From: Carettochelys insculpta | Lineage: Eukaryota; Chordata; Testudines; Carettochelyidae | Reading direction: 5' to 3' | NCBI RefSeq assembly: GCF_033958435.1 | Contig: NC_134138.1 | Span: forward strand, 31,216,598 to 31,280,597 | DNA length: 64,000 nucleotides | Shown: one piece after another, positions 1 through 11,628 of the stretch | Numbering within the stretch: the stretch's first letter is position 1 | How the letters are laid out: every line of letters starts with the position of its first letter | Translations under genes and position numbers: made by a program | The notes under the pieces: model-generated | What the model was told of the DNA's origin: nothing | Database searches by the model: none | The model's input: the letters and a program-made list of their open reading frames with translations, nothing else

Positions 1-127
1 GATCTGGTGACTGGAAGATGATGGTAGCTGCTGAGTCAACCTCACAGTTTTGGAGTGGGCCTCCGAAAGCAATTGGCGTCTTCCTTTCCCCTATATTAAC
101 CCATTCCTAGGCACCAGAATTGTGTTG
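1..127. other. Unassigned sequence at window edge
   Basis: No repeat, ORF or signal that I recognise. It simply precedes a SINE remnant. Confidence 0.4.
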
Positions 128-305
128 TGTTACACATATATACATCTCATACAACTGAAAGGGATCTCAGGAGGCCTTTGAGACCAGTCCACTGCTCTCT
201 TGGCAGGACCAAGCACCACCCTTTTTTTAAAATCTATTTGCCCAAGATCCCTATATGGCCCCTTCCAGGCTTGCACTCACAGCCCTGGGTTTAGGAGGCC
301 AACGG
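128..305 (-). repeat. tRNA-derived SINE with CR1-like tail (Cry-SINE type), minus strand
   Basis: Read on the minus strand, it starts with a tRNA-like part (CCTAAACCCAGGGCTGTGAG, resembling a B-box region). It ends in the CR1-like tail seen here as GGGATCTCAGGAGGCC near 162-177. The tortoise Pol III SINE family is known to share its 3' end with CR1, so it can be mobilised by CR1 machinery. This copy is diverged and old. The boundaries are approximate. Confidence 0.7.
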
Positions 306-451
306 ATTTTGTGGAAGGTGGGCAGAATGATTTTTGAGCACCCCCAAGTATAGCAGACTCATTCATATAACAGGTAGAGGTCACCAGCAGCTGCTTTTTC
401 CAGCCATTTGAAAAACAGTGCATATGACAGCTGCATAGGTGAGTAGGGTGT

Positions 452-1351
452 ATGAACATAAGAACATAAGAACATAAGAATGGCCATACTGGGTCAGACC
501 AAAGGTCCATCAAGCCCAGCATCCCATCTGCCGACGGTGGCCAATGCCAGGTGCCCCAGAGAAGGAGAACAGAAGACAAGTGATTTATCTCCTGCCATCC
601 ATCTCCTGCCCTTGTTATGAAGGCTAGGGCACCATACTTTATCCCTGGCTAATAGCCATTTATGGACCTGACCTGCAAAAATTTATCAAGCTCTTTTTTA
701 AACCCTAATAGAGTCCTGGCCTTCACAGCTTCCTCGGGCAAGGAGTTCCACAGGTTGACTGTGCGCTGTGTGAAGAAAAATTTCCTTTTATTAGTTTTGA
801 ACCTACTACCCATCAATTTCATTTGGTGTCCCCTAGTTCTTGTATTATGGGAAAAGGTAAATAATTTTTCTATATTCACTTTCTCCACACCATTCATGAT
901 TTTATATACCTCTATCATATCGCCCCTCAATCGCCTCTTTTCCAAACTGAAAAGTCCCAGTCTCTCTAGCCTCTCCCCATATGGGACCCTTTCCAAGCCC
1001 CTAATCATCTTAGTCGCCCTTTTCTGAACCTTTTCTAATGCCAATATATCTTTTTTGAGGTGAGGAGACCACATCTGCACGCAGTACTCGAGATGTGGGC
1101 GTACCATAGTTTTATATAGGGGAAGTATGATATCTTTTGTCTTATTATCGATCCCTTTTTTAATAATTCCTAACATCCTATTTGCCTTACTAACTGCCGC
1201 TGCACACTGCGTGGATGTCTTCAGAGAACTATCCACTATAACTCCAAGATCCCTTTCCTGATCTGTCATAGCTAAATTTGACCCCATCATGTAGTACGTG
1301 TAATTTGGGTTATTTTTTCCAACATGCATTACTTTACACTTACCCACATTA
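452..1351 (-). mobile_element. CR1 LINE, young 5'-truncated copy
   Basis: The 3' end carries an ACATAAGA octamer array (about 454-479), the CR1 hallmark in place of poly(A). The sequence matches the 3' part of the nearly full-length CR1 at 18829-23475 with only about five substitutions over roughly 900 bases, by hand alignment. Homology stops at about 1351 inside the RT C-terminal region, as expected from 5' truncation during target-primed reverse transcription. I found no clear target-site duplication. Confidence 0.93.
649..1351 (-). pseudogene. C-terminal fragment of CR1 ORF2 reverse transcriptase
   Basis: The frame is open for about 234 codons and matches the end of the intact ORF2 at 19020-21917 almost residue for residue, including [13 protein letters not shown] and [14 protein letters not shown]. 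The first few residues of the open frame upstream of 1351 come from flanking DNA, not CR1. The endonuclease and the catalytic RT motifs are missing, so this cannot retrotranspose. Two of the few amino-acid differences are A/T in NLA(M/T)TDQ and E/D in RGL(E/D)RVPYG. Confidence 0.9.
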
Positions 1352-2950
1352 TGCATCCATTTTTTCATGGGTCAGCCTTGTATTCAAGTTCTCTTCATGT
1401 CATTTTTTTTACATGGGTAAATTGTTCCATATTTTTTGCACCCCCACTAGTCAATCAGCAGGGAATGAAGCCTCTGGTGCTGGGAGCTGCAAGGCTGAAT
1501 GCTCAAGCCCTGGGGACCCCAAGAGGCTGAAGACAGAAGCCACAGGGTGGAAGCCCCAGTCCATGGTGCTCCTCTCCCTCCACCTTAGGCTGAAGCCCCA
1601 ATCCTTGGCACCCATTTCATATGGGGATGAAGCCCTGATTCCTGATGGTCCCCCTTCCTCCCACCAGAAAAGACAGGAGCGGTGGGGCTGAATGCTCAAG
1701 CCCTGGCAACTGCTGTGGGGCTGAAAGCAGGATCCAAGGGTTTAAAGCCTTCCCCCCTCCACCCAGACAGACAGAATCCCAGAGCAGCAGGGCCAAATTG
1801 TGGATCCCTGGTGCTGCCCATGCAGCAGACAGCCTCATGCTAATGGGCAGAGCTGGGGGGCATTGGGGATGTTGTCCCCACAAAAAACTTAAGCGGAAGT
1901 GCAAGGCAGTGCCAGGAACAGATCAAAACCTCTTTTCTCTCCACCCTCTGGACAGTTTGGAGACAGCAAGCCAGAGACAGGCAGTGTGAGGCACCTGCTT
2001 CTCCAGCTGGTGCCATGGCTCAAACTGCTGTCGTGTTCCCTCCTCTCCTTCTGCTGCAGGGGGTTGAAGCTGCCCCTCAGCTTCCAGGCTCCTTTTCTTT
2101 CAAAGCCAGTAAGAGCCATAGGGGATGGGGATCTGGCTCCCTTGGGGAACAAAGACAGCAGGGGAGCCATCCTGGCACAACACACCTAGGTACCTCCTCC
2201 CTATACACTGAGGTACCCCCTTCCTGAATACAGCCCTAGCTACCCATTGCCTGCGCCCTGAGCTACCCCCTGCTTTCACACAGCACTAAGGTACCCCCTC
2301 CTTTGTCCCTGGGCTACCCCTGGGCACAAGCTGCCCCTGGGTTCCCCCTGCCTGGTTCCTGAGCTAGGCCCTGCTCACACATAACCCTAAGCTACCCCCT
2401 CCCTGGTCCCTCAGTTACCCCCTGCCCCCAACACAGCCCCCAGTTATTCCTTCCCTGCACCCTGTGCTATCTCCCTGCCCCCCCACAGCCCCTAGCTATT
2501 TTTCTTCCTACACCGTAGTTATCCTTCTACCCGTGCCCAACCCCTAGTGATCCTTGGTTCCAAAACCCTGATCTATCCCCTCCCTGCACCCTGAGCTGCT
2601 TTCAAACATTTTGAGCTGAGCTCCTCTCCTTTGAATTCTATTTTTAGTTGCACCTCCCACTTCCTCTAAACCCCCACCACAAACAAGCCAGGCTAGGTGG
2701 CCTGCTGGGGTAAATCGGGATGGAGGTTGTACTCGCTTCCCAGTCCTGCCACACAGAGCTGGCTTGAGCCTGCTGGCCTCTGCCACCAAAACAGAAGTCA
2801 GACTCCACCAATATTTGAAAGCCTCCCTTCAGCCCATACTGCCCCTCCCCCCCAGCTACATTCTGGAAATTTTATAGCGTTTGGGATGACGGCAACCACA
2901 TAGTTCTGAGTGACTGACATTGAACTCACCTGAGTCCAAGCAATTTTACC
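1352..2950 (+). repeat. GC-rich degenerate interspersed repeat with internal tandem units
   Basis: The stretch has a coherent repeat character. GGCTGAATGCTCAAGCCCTGG recurs in slightly varying form near 1491 and 1685, about 194 bases apart. Part 2190-2600 is a decayed tandem array of AGCTACCCC units. The end, near 2788-2890, shares a motif series (AAAACAGAAGTCA, then ATTTTATAGC) with 4003-4075, so a second copy of the same element follows. The composition is typical of non-autonomous hAT-like elements in turtles, but I cannot name the family. Open frames here are shadows. Confidence 0.45.
2190..2600 (+). repeat. Degenerate minisatellite-like array (AGCTACCCC units)
   Basis: Units of about 20-40 bases alternate AGCTACCCC/GGTACCCCC with CCTGCNC and ACACAGCCC pieces, repeated more than ten times with heavy divergence. 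It lies inside the larger GC-rich repeat. Confidence 0.55.
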
Positions 2951-3517
2951 AAGTGTCCTGTATTCACCGTAGGGAAATATAGTCACCCTAAATATCTGGA
3001 CGCTGGACGTATGAACAGACACTGGAAAGTTTTGTGTGAATTCTGGTCAATTTTAGATCTTACACACTTCTTTGCAGATTTGTTACAATAGCCCTGTCAA
3101 ATGGCAGTATCTCCTCACACATAAGAAAACAAGGGGAGAGGACTAGGTTGTGGCTCTCTGACAGCATAATTAAGTTCCCATCCTAGGTCCCTAAACCGAC
3201 AAGACACCCAGAAGCTGAAAAGTGCTGGTAGAACTGACTAGGACCAGGATGTGGATAAGGCATCTGAGAGGTAAGCTGATTTAGCTCATACCCAGGCAGC
3301 TTTCACTGTTGGACTGTGTGGGAGGGTTGCAGCAGAAATCGTGCCAGACCTTTCCCCAGCCAGTTATCCTGCAGTAAATGGAGCACGTCACCTCTGTTCT
3401 CCCACACCAGTAGGAGTGGTTTGAGTAGCTTCAGTGGATTCAGTATCAGAGCCAAGATTGAAATGCAGAATTCTCTTTGGCCTTGTTCTTAGTCAACTAG
3501 CTCGTAACACCTCTGGA
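2951..3517. other. Unassigned, no gene seen
   Basis: No ORF, repeat signature or RNA gene recognised. It lies between two copies of a GC-rich repeat. Confidence 0.4.
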
Positions 3518-4085
3518 GCAGGGTGGGGAACCCACGGCCCCCGGTCCGGATCCAGACCTCCAGGCTTGGCACTCCCCTCTATAGCATCCAATTGGTGGTG
3601 GGGTGGAGGGTGCGGAGTCCCGAGCCTCTCAGGCTGATCAGGAAACCAGCAGTCTGGATCCAGACTACAGGCTGTGCTGGGGGGAGCGGGGGAGCAGGAA
3701 GCAGCTCCAGGCTCTGGACATCACTGCTGCTCGTTGCTGTTCCCCCAGCCAAAGAAAGGGAGGGAGAGAAGCAGAGGCCTGGACAGCCTGCCTGGAGGCT
3801 TCCTATCACTGCTCTGATAGGCCAGAATTCCAGCTGATCAGAGCAGTGGACAGCAGGGCTTGGAGCAGTGGGGGCAGGGGCACAGAAGCATGTGCACTAC
3901 GGGGTACTGCAAAGGTAAGTGCACCCCCTTTGCCTAGGCCCTGCACCCCAAGACAGCTCCTGTGCCCACTCCCATCCAGACCCTACTCCCAGCCCTTTCC
4001 CCAAAACAGAAGTCATACTACACCTATACCTGAGGGCCTCTCCATGGTGGGCCCTGGAGATTTTATAGCATGCTGCGGTGGGGAT
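3518..4085 (+). mobile_element. Probable non-autonomous hAT-type DNA transposon relic
   Basis: It begins with CAGGGTGGGGAACCCACGGC, which resembles the hAT terminal pattern CAGGGGTGGGGAACC. Its interior is GC-rich. Near 4003-4075 it shares the motif series AAAACAGAAGTCA ... GAGGGCCTC ... ATTTTATAGC with the repeat ending near 2890. The right terminus and target duplication are not clear, so the end coordinate is approximate. Confidence 0.5.
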
Positions 4086-4956
4086 CCCTCTCTGATCCTC
4101 ATCCCTTCCAGTTCTTTTGTCTCCATGGTAATTGTTTTGAACGAGAACAGCTCAGTTTCACATTTTTGCCACTGACCCCTCACCAAAAGCCTCTTTTGTG
4201 GCTTAGCCCGTGCATGTGGGTTGGGGATGGTGAACATCAGCATCAAGGTGGATGGAGATGAGTGGAGAACTAACTCGGGAGCAGTATTCCCTTTAATTTT
4301 TTCCATCCCTAGTAGAATAAATTTAGTTATGTACAACAAGGCACATCTGGATGTGCCCCGCCACTACAAACACATGCTGTCCACTGTGGGTGGCTATGAT
4401 CACTCTGTTAATCTGCGGGGTGGCACCTGAATCTCTCCTGGGTGGCCAAGCAGTCAGTTTGCAGAGAACACTGTGGACCAGGCCTAGGGAGGAAATATAT
4501 GAGGTGGAAGTAGAGACCAGTACTATGCTTGAGGCAGGTAAATGAGAATACTGATGTAAAGCTCTTGGTTTTTTTTCTTCCACTTATGTGTTTCTATGTA
4601 CCAGAGGTTCTCAAGATGTGGTCTGTGGAGAACTGGCTGATGCTTCTCATTTCTGAACTGCATTAAAGACAGCTAAAAATTCATTTTTTACTTTTCCTTG
4701 GAAGTAATTGCTGTAGTCACTTCAGGGATGTTATGTGATTTCAGATGGGAGGTGCTCCACACACACACACACGAACTAGAAGGAGAGAAAGTCTTAAGAA
4801 AGTCTTTTTCTTAAGATGTGCTTCACAATATGATGCAGTATAAGAAACTCTGCTGTATGTCAGGATTGTTCCTAAATGCTCTTGTAGTGAATATGTTTTT
4901 GTTTAATTTATAACTTTCTCTGTTCAAAAAGTTTGCAAGTATCAGAGAAGCAAAGG
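4086..4956. other. Unassigned; short CA repeat
   Basis: No gene is seen. A short (CA)n tract lies at about 4758-4772. Otherwise this looks like unique or highly decayed sequence. Confidence 0.4.
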
Positions 4957-5241
4957 CTAAGGGTATGTCTACACTTACAGGAACATTGACTCCTTCAGGG
5001 TTTATCTCTGGGCTTTGATTCAGCATGCCTAGTGTGAACATGCTAAATTGAATCATCAGGGCTCTATAGCTGGCACTGGTACACCTTACTGTTGTGAGGA
5101 GTAAGGGAGGTTGATGGGAGAATTTGTGTGGATGGCCAGAAAAATCGATCTAGGATATGTCTTTTTCAGCTACACAACTGTCATAGCTGGAATTGCATAT
5201 CTTGATTGACTGTTCAGTCTAGTGTAGACTTCGCTTTAGCC
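4957..5241 (+). mobile_element. MITE with GTGTAGAC-type ends, copy 1
   Basis: The ends are inverted: GGTATGTCTACACTTA at the left, and GTCTAGTGTAGAC followed by GCTTTAGCC at the right. The interior contains GATCTAGGATATGTC and CTACACAACTGTCATAGCTGGAATTG, also found inverted in the copy at 7319-7612. Size about 285 bases. This is a non-autonomous DNA transposon of a family abundant in turtles; I cannot assign the superfamily. Confidence 0.7.
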
Positions 5242-7318
5242 TAGCAGGAGAAAATGCATTGATTAAGTTATGAGTAAACTGCTTTTTTCTAAAAAAGAAA
5301 AAGAGGTGTGAGAATTGTTCCCAGAGGGAGTCTTTTTCTAACTCCATTGTTTTATTTAACATTGTCTCACATGCCCCAGTAATTAACTGTCTTTATTATC
5401 TCTATTGTTTGTAATGAGTTCCAGTCATGGCTTTTGGTTTAGTTTTAAGCTGCTTTAAAGCAACATATGCTCTCTTTCTTTCACATGTGAAAAGCTGGTT
5501 AAAAACATGCAAGTTGTTTAAAATGGATCAGTTTATCTTTATTACATTAAAACAATTGAGCACATTATTAACAAAGTGGAATAAAAGCATAGAAATAAAT
5601 CAGCCATGATATAAATATTTAGATTATATCTAATGTACTAATATTTATAGTTAACTAAAAATGCAGTCTATTTTTGATGCCCTGGTCTCTGCTCCCACCC
5701 TCTGTTAGAATACACAAACATCCATGGCCTTCTCAGAACCCATTGTTGCTTTGAGATAGATGACCATGATTACACAAAGGCCCTGATAACTATACTCCCT
5801 CTAAGGGTAAGAAAAGGCAGAATACCCTCCATTCTCATTGACTTCTATGGAAGCTGACAATCGTAATGTGAAAGAAAAGAAGCTTCCCTCTGCATTTGGT
5901 TAGAAACTGTTAGAGACTCTTTATTAGCATATACAAGCAGCTGCAGGGGAGAGCACCAACTGACAGTGTTTCCCCTAGCCAGTTATATGTGTCTCTTCCT
6001 ATACAGATTTGGGCAGGTATATATATACACCTTTAAAAGAAAAGAAAAGGAAACAATAGTCTCATGACTTAATAACAGATAAGTTTCAAAGCTTACTATC
6101 CTAATTAATGGGAGCTGATACTGCCTGGGTCTGGCTTATCTCAAAGCTGCTTGACGTTATCAGTATGCTAGAAGCATCTGCGTCTCATCTTCATCCCTGC
6201 ATATCTTCAGTGTAATAACCATCATTCCTTTCAGGCGAGGCTACAGCTTGACCAAACTTTTGCTAGGCCTCTGGTCTTGTGCTTCCACAGTATGCAATCT
6301 GCAGATTTTGGTAATTATTGAAGAGGGCTTAGGAAGCCACTGCTCTTCTTGGAGAGCAATAACAGATTAGAAACATGCCCTTAGGTAACACAAGTCACAG
6401 AGGTTCCCTTCAGCTGAATGCAGGTCCAAATTTGAACTATTTTAGCTGTATTTGACTGCTGCAGTGGAAATGGGAGAGAACCAGAATAAGGACAGCTTGT
6501 GAGTGTGTATGGCCCACAGTTTACAACTTGGGTGGCACATTTCTGTATGTAATGGTGCTTTGCCAGCATACACTGTGTGGGTGGATAAGAGCTGTTGTGC
6601 CAGAAGTATCTCTTTGGATCCATGGTTTAGGCTTTTATATCACCTGCATTTGATCTTGTGTGGTGTAGCTGTACTGCCAACACTGGCAGTTTGCATGGGA
6701 AGGTGGGGCAAGTAGCCAAAACCAATGTAAGAGAGATGATTGGTTTGCAAAGCATCACATATAAGGGGAAATAAGCTTCCCTTGAATGGTCCCTCCCATA
6801 CCAGCTCTGACATACTCATACCTTTCAGTTCAGCCGGCAGCTAAGTGCTAGGTAGCAGTCTACAGAATGAGAGTATGCAAAATCTGGCTTACTTTCCCTT
6901 CCTTGTGTAGATTTTCCAGTGTGTGCCTGTCTTATGAAAATGTACAGGATTTGGAGTTACATCATTAACAGCTGAATTATGCAACTCCTGAGCCTGATCT
7001 TAACTCTCATTGACTTGAAAAGGAGTTAAAAGTGCTCAGGAGCCTGTCAGAGGTGTCTGAAGCTCAGCGTTTTGTAGGATCAGCCCCCAATAACCTAAAG
7101 ATGTTGTTTGTGTTAAAACAGTATAGCATTAGTATGTGACTTCACATTTGTCTTGGCATCACATGAAAGGCTATTAATAAGTTGGTAATGTAGTGGTTAA
7201 AGCCCATCCCAGTAATGCTTGGTTAAAGCCCAAGTAGCAATAATAAGTAAAAAGTGACTAATGCATACCGAACACAGGCAGCTACACAGGGTAGGCCTAA
7301 AAAAGAACAAACATTAAG
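5242..7318. other. Mostly unique sequence, no gene
   Basis: Open frames are short and without domain motifs. Around 6985-7090 (GCCTGATCTTAACTCTCATT) there is a fragment resembling the ATTGACTTCAATGGGAG-type repeat common in turtle and crocodile DNA. Nothing else was recognised. Confidence 0.4.
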
Positions 7319-7612
7319 ACTAAGGCCAGGTTTACACTAGGCTGAAAAGTTGATCTAAGATACAAAATTCCAGCTACAACAATTGTGTAGCTGAAATTGA
7401 CATATCCTAGATCAATCTTTATGGCCATCCACCCAGAGGGAGGTTGACAAGAGAAACTCTTCCATCAACCTTCTACTCCTCACAACGAGTACCTAGGCCA
7501 ACTGTAGAGACCTGATGGTTTGATTTAGTGTATACCCACTAGGTGCGCTAAATCAAACCCGGGAAGATCAACCCTGAAGGAGTCCATCTTCTGGTAAGTG
7601 TAGACATACCCT
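7319..7612 (-). mobile_element. MITE with GTGTAGAC-type ends, copy 2
   Basis: This is the same family as 4957-5241 in opposite orientation. It starts CTAAGGCCAGGTTTACACTA and ends GTAAGTGTAGACATACCC. The interior CTACAACAATTGTGTAGCTG is a local palindrome typical of the family. Confidence 0.72.
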
Positions 7613-8115
7613 GATTATCTTTCACCACTAGAAAGGAAAGCCTGTATAACTGAGGCCATTGTTCCGTGGAGTGGGTTAGGCTACAGAAACTATTGCAGTG
7701 TGAAGCCTGAGATTATGGTCAATTCTGTTAATGTCAAGAACTTCCACACGGGTGGAAGGTTTTCTTCACATTTAAACACCACAACCCAAAGAAAAGAATC
7801 CAGAGGAAACCTCTAATGATTAAAACCAAATGTAAAACATCTCTGCAAAAATTAATGAGAAATTATTCTTGTCCACTTCCTTGTTTATTTGTATTTCTTT
7901 TTAATGTAAGAAGATACTTTTATTTAAAAAAAAAAAGAAAAAGTCATGTTTGCCTCTATTATCCGGCAAATTTTTGTGTTTTTATATTAGGCAATGCTGA
8001 ATCTCAGCTAGGGTTTGAGATCTGGATAAATATTCAAACATTTGGATGCTTTTCTAATGTATATTCAAACTAATATATATATGCCAAATTACTGGGCTAA
8101 ATTCCGTGTTGTTAC
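7613..8115. other. Unassigned, AT-rich
   Basis: Includes an A run near 7926-7937. No gene, RNA or repeat recognised. Confidence 0.35.
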
Positions 8116-8520
8116 ACTTTGTGCAACTCAAGCCTGCTGACAGGGGGTGCAAAAAGACCAGTTGCCCCAGGAGCCAGTGTTTCAAAGGGGCCCAGAGGTC
8201 CAGGTTCTGCTGCTACTACTTCAATAGCTGTGGTGGCCAGAACTTTGAGCTCCTTTGAAATGTTACAGCAATGCTGCTCCACTGCTCTGCAATGTTCTGA
8301 AGGGGAGGGGCAGTGCACAGTTCAGGTGGCAGTAAGGGCTGATTGCCCTAAGTCCTGCCTCTTCTGTCTTTGGCCCCACCCCTTATGGTGGTGTGGAGCT
8401 GGGCCCCCCTCACACCTTGCCCCCGTGCCCATTCTGGCTGTTGGCCTCACTGATGCAATTCTACTGAAGTCAAAAGGGGCACTGTGTCTTCTTGACTCAG
8501 CAATGGTGGGGCCAGAAATC
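8116..8520 (+). repeat. Unclassified GC-rich interspersed repeat (family B), plus copy
   Basis: Reading GCCTGCTGACAGGGGGTGC, CAGTTGCCCCAGGAGCC, CCTTTGAAATG and CCACTGCTCTGCAATGTTC, this matches in the same order the reverse complement of 25215-25540. The shared order of blocks shows one family in inverted orientation about 17 kb apart. The open frames inside are CpG-decayed repeat, not genes. Confidence 0.65.
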
Positions 8521-8548
8521 CTATAACAAACAGGGGAGGGATACATCA

Positions 8549-8728
8549 ATGTCAGGAGTGTTAGGCTACTAAACCCCCAGTTGTGAGTTCAATGCTTTGG
8601 GGTGGGGGTTCAGGCCACATAGATTAAAAAACTCTCAGGGACGGTGCTTGCTTTTGCTGTGAGTGCAGGGGACCGGACTCAATGATCTGATAAGGTCCCT
8701 TGCAGCTCTATGAGGTAGATAGATACGT
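8549..8728 (+). repeat. tRNA-derived SINE with CR1-like tail (Cry-SINE type), plus strand
   Basis: A tRNA-like segment (GGCTACTAAACCCCCAGTTG, then GTGAGTTCAATGC resembling a B box) is followed by GCAGGGGACCGGACTCAATG and AAGGTCCCTTGCAGCTCTATG. The latter is the CR1-type 3' tail. It ends in a GATA-like microsatellite near 8717. Confidence 0.8.
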
Positions 8729-9334
8729 CTCTTTCTTCCTCCAGTAAAATAGGAAGAATTTACCACTTCCAGTCTGAATCCAGGTACACAGGTAGTCACA
8801 TGTACTTTCCCTAAGTAATTTTTAAGGCTTGTTTTGGTGCTGAGTGACTTTCATGTCTGTTCATACTTTATCCCACTCATTTAGCCCATCTCTAGCTAAT
8901 ATGATGTTTTTTAAAAAGAGAGAGTGGGACTGCAAATCATATCATTTTATATCCTTCTGTGGCAGAACGGTGCTTCCTTTAATTTTACAACTGATCGAAA
9001 AAATGAATGATGCAACAACATAATTTAGAACTCTGTTTTTCTGCAAAAATTGCATTTTTTCAACAGGAAAATGGTCTCTATGCATTTATTAAGCTGTCTT
9101 TTAGGTAACTGTATTATAGTTTTGTGGTAGCAATTCTATTGTTAGGGGAGAGGTGGCATTTTTATTAAGGCCTATGCTGGGTCACATTAATTTCTGCTGA
9201 ACTGTCCTTTTGGGCTGAAAATCTCTCATACTTGATCTTAGTCCAAATGTAATGTAGCAGAAAGCTTCATGAAAACTATTGGGTTTTGTGGTCATTACAG
9301 GATAACGTGTGGTTTTACTACCCTTTGTCTCTAC
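8729..9334. other. Unassigned, no gene
   Basis: AT-rich, with no recognisable feature. It borders an old CR1 relic. Confidence 0.35.
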
Positions 9335-9809
9335 AGGAACAGCATTTAATTTCAGAAAGGGGAACTACACAAAAATAAGGGAGGCTAATTAACAGAAATT
9401 AAAAGATACAGTGCCACAAGTGAAATCCCTGTAAACTGCATGGAAACTTTTAAAAGACACCATAGAGGAGGCTCATCTTCACTGTATACACCGTATTAAA
9501 AACAAGTAAGAGAACAAAAAAGTGTCACAGTGGCTTAAAACCCAAGTTAAAAAAAAGCATTGAGAGAAAAAAGGCAGTTTAAAAAGTGAGAGTTAAAGCC
9601 TAGTGAGGAACATAGGAGCACAAACTATGTCGAAATATAAAAATATAATTAAGAAGGCCAAGAAAATTTGAAGAATAGCTAGCCAAAAAGTAATAGCAAA
9701 CTTTTTTTTAAGTGCCTCAGAAGCAGGAAGTCTTCTAAACAACCTGTGGGGTCACAAACCTGAGCCATTCTTTTTAGGTGACAAATCTGAGGAACTGTCC
9801 CAGATTGAG

Positions 9810-10392
9810 GTGTCATTAGAAATGGTTTTGGAACACACTGATAAAATAAACAGTACTAAGGCACCTCATTCAAATGGCATTCACCCAAGGGTTCTGAAAG
9901 AACTCAAATGTAAAACTGCAGAATTAGTAACTATAGTTTGTAACCTATCTTTTAAATTATCTTCTGTACCAAATTATTGGAGGATGGATAAGGTGACACA
10001 AATTTTTAAATGGGTTCTGGCAATTCACAGACTAGTCAGTCTAACTGCAGTAACAGGCAAATTGGACAAAACTATACTAAATAACAGAATTGTTAGACAC
10101 ATAGATACACATCATTTGTTGGGGGAAAAGTCAATGTGATTCCTGTAAAGGGAAATCATGCCTCACCAGTCTACTAGAATTCTTTGAGGGGGTCAACAGT
10201 CATGTGGACAAGGGAGATCCAGTGAATATAGTGTACTTGCATTTCCAGAAAGCCTTTGACAAGGTTCCTGTCCAAAGGCTCTTAAGCAAAGTAAGTTTTC
10301 ATGGGATAAGAGGAAATATCCTTTCATTGACTGATAACATGTTAAAAGATAGCAAACAAAGGGTAGGAATAAGTGGCCAGTTTTCAGAATGA
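9810..10392 (+). pseudogene. Decayed CR1 reverse transcriptase, central part
   Basis: Two open pieces (9810-10139 and 10204-10392) correspond to RT residues around [20 protein letters not shown] and [19 protein letters not shown] of the intact element. The SPGPDG motif is changed to APHSNG. Stops and frameshifts separate the pieces, so it is non-functional. Confidence 0.88.
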
Positions 10393-10587
10393 AGAGAAGT
10401 AACTAGTGGTGATCCCCAGGGGTTCCCTGGGACCAATCCTATTCAGTGTATTCATAAACGATCTGGAGAAAGGTGGCAACATTTTCAGATCAGACAAAAC
10501 TGCTCAAGATAGTTAAGTCCAAACCAGACTGTGAAGAGTTTCAGAAGGATTTCACAAAACTTAGGTGCCTAGATAAGAAAATGGCAC

Positions 10588-11115
10588 ATGAATTTTTATG
10601 TTGATAAATGCAAAGTAATGCATATTGGAAAATATAATCCCAACTATATTTACAAAAGTATGGGGACTAGACCACTCAAGACAGAGATCTTGGAATCATT
10701 GTGGAGAGTTCTCTGGAAATATCCACTCAGTGTGCAGCAGCAGTCAAAAAAGCAGAGTATTAGGAATCATTAAAAAAGGGATAGAGAGTAAGACAAACTA
10801 TATCTTATTGCCTCTGTATAAATCCATGGTACACCCACATCTTGAATATGTGTATAGATGTGGTTGCCTCATCTCAAGAAAAAAAATAGCATTGGAAAAA
10901 GTTCAGAAAATGGTAGCATAAATCATTAGCTTATGGAATGGCGGCCATATGAGGCAAGATTAATAAGACCGGGACTTTTCAGCTTGGAAAAGAAATGGCT
11001 AAGGGAGAGAAATATGCTGGAGGTCTACAAAATCTTGACTGGGGTGGAAAAAGTGAATAAAAAAGAGTTGTTTACGCACACAACACAGAATGAAATTAAT
11101 AGGGAGCAGGTTTAA
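10588..11115 (+). pseudogene. Decayed CR1 reverse transcriptase, C-terminal part
   Basis: Overlapping frames encode [43 protein letters not shown] and RPGLFSLEKKWLRE. These match the C-terminal third of CR1 ORF2 in order but shift frame several times. Confidence 0.85.
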
Positions 11116-11284
11116 AACAAACAAAACACAGAGTCAACCTGTGGAATTCCTTGCCAGAGGAAGTTGTGAAGGCTGAGACTATAAGAGGGTTCAAAAAAGG
11201 GCTATTATCCAGGATTGGCATGCATGGTGTCCCTAGCCTCTGTTTGCCAGAAGCTGGGAATGTGCAATAGGGGGTGGATCACTT

Positions 11285-11628
11285 GGGCTAGGTCTACACT
11301 TGTCCCCAACTTTGAAGAGGGCATGGTAATCAGGGTGATGGGAGATTACTAATGAAGTGTGGTGGTGAATATGCAGCACTTCATTAGGCTAATTCTCCCC
11401 CGCAGCAACTTTGAAGTGTCAAACTTCAAAGTGCCAGCATGCGTGTAGCTGCAGGCACTTTGAGTGCCTGTGCTACTTTGAAGTGCCTTTACTCCCCAAA
11501 ATTTTGCCCTGGGGGAAAATTAGCCTAACGAAGTGCTGCATACTCACTGCAGCCCTTCATTAGTAGTCTCCCATCACTCTGATTACCATGCCCCTTTCGA
11601 AGTTGGGGACAAGTGCAAACAAGCCTTT
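11285..11628. mobile_element. Inverted-repeat MITE inserted in the CR1 relic
   Basis: The left end GGTCTACACTTGTCCCCAAC and right end AAGTTGGGGACAAGTG are inverted. The inversion continues inward (GGTAATCAGGGTGATGGGAG against CTCCCATCACTCTGATTACC). It interrupts the 3' part of the CR1 relic, so it is younger than that relic. Target duplication is at most a few T-rich bases and is not certain. Confidence 0.8.

Noticed and set aside
1278..2227. Overlapping open frames rich in Pro, Ser and Gly on both strands
   Set aside because: They lie in a degenerate GC-rich repeat with tandem units; frames overlap on both strands without codon bias or motifs.
3603..4175. 190-codon frame
   Set aside because: It lies wholly in a hAT-like GC-rich repeat and shows no recognisable domain.
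4758..4772. CRISPR-like or regulatory array at short tandem repeats
   Set aside because: It is a plain CA microsatellite; CRISPR arrays do not occur in animal nuclear genomes.
8119..8526. 135-codon frame
   Set aside because: It lies in the family-B repeat, whose other copy at 25215-25545 does not keep the same frame.
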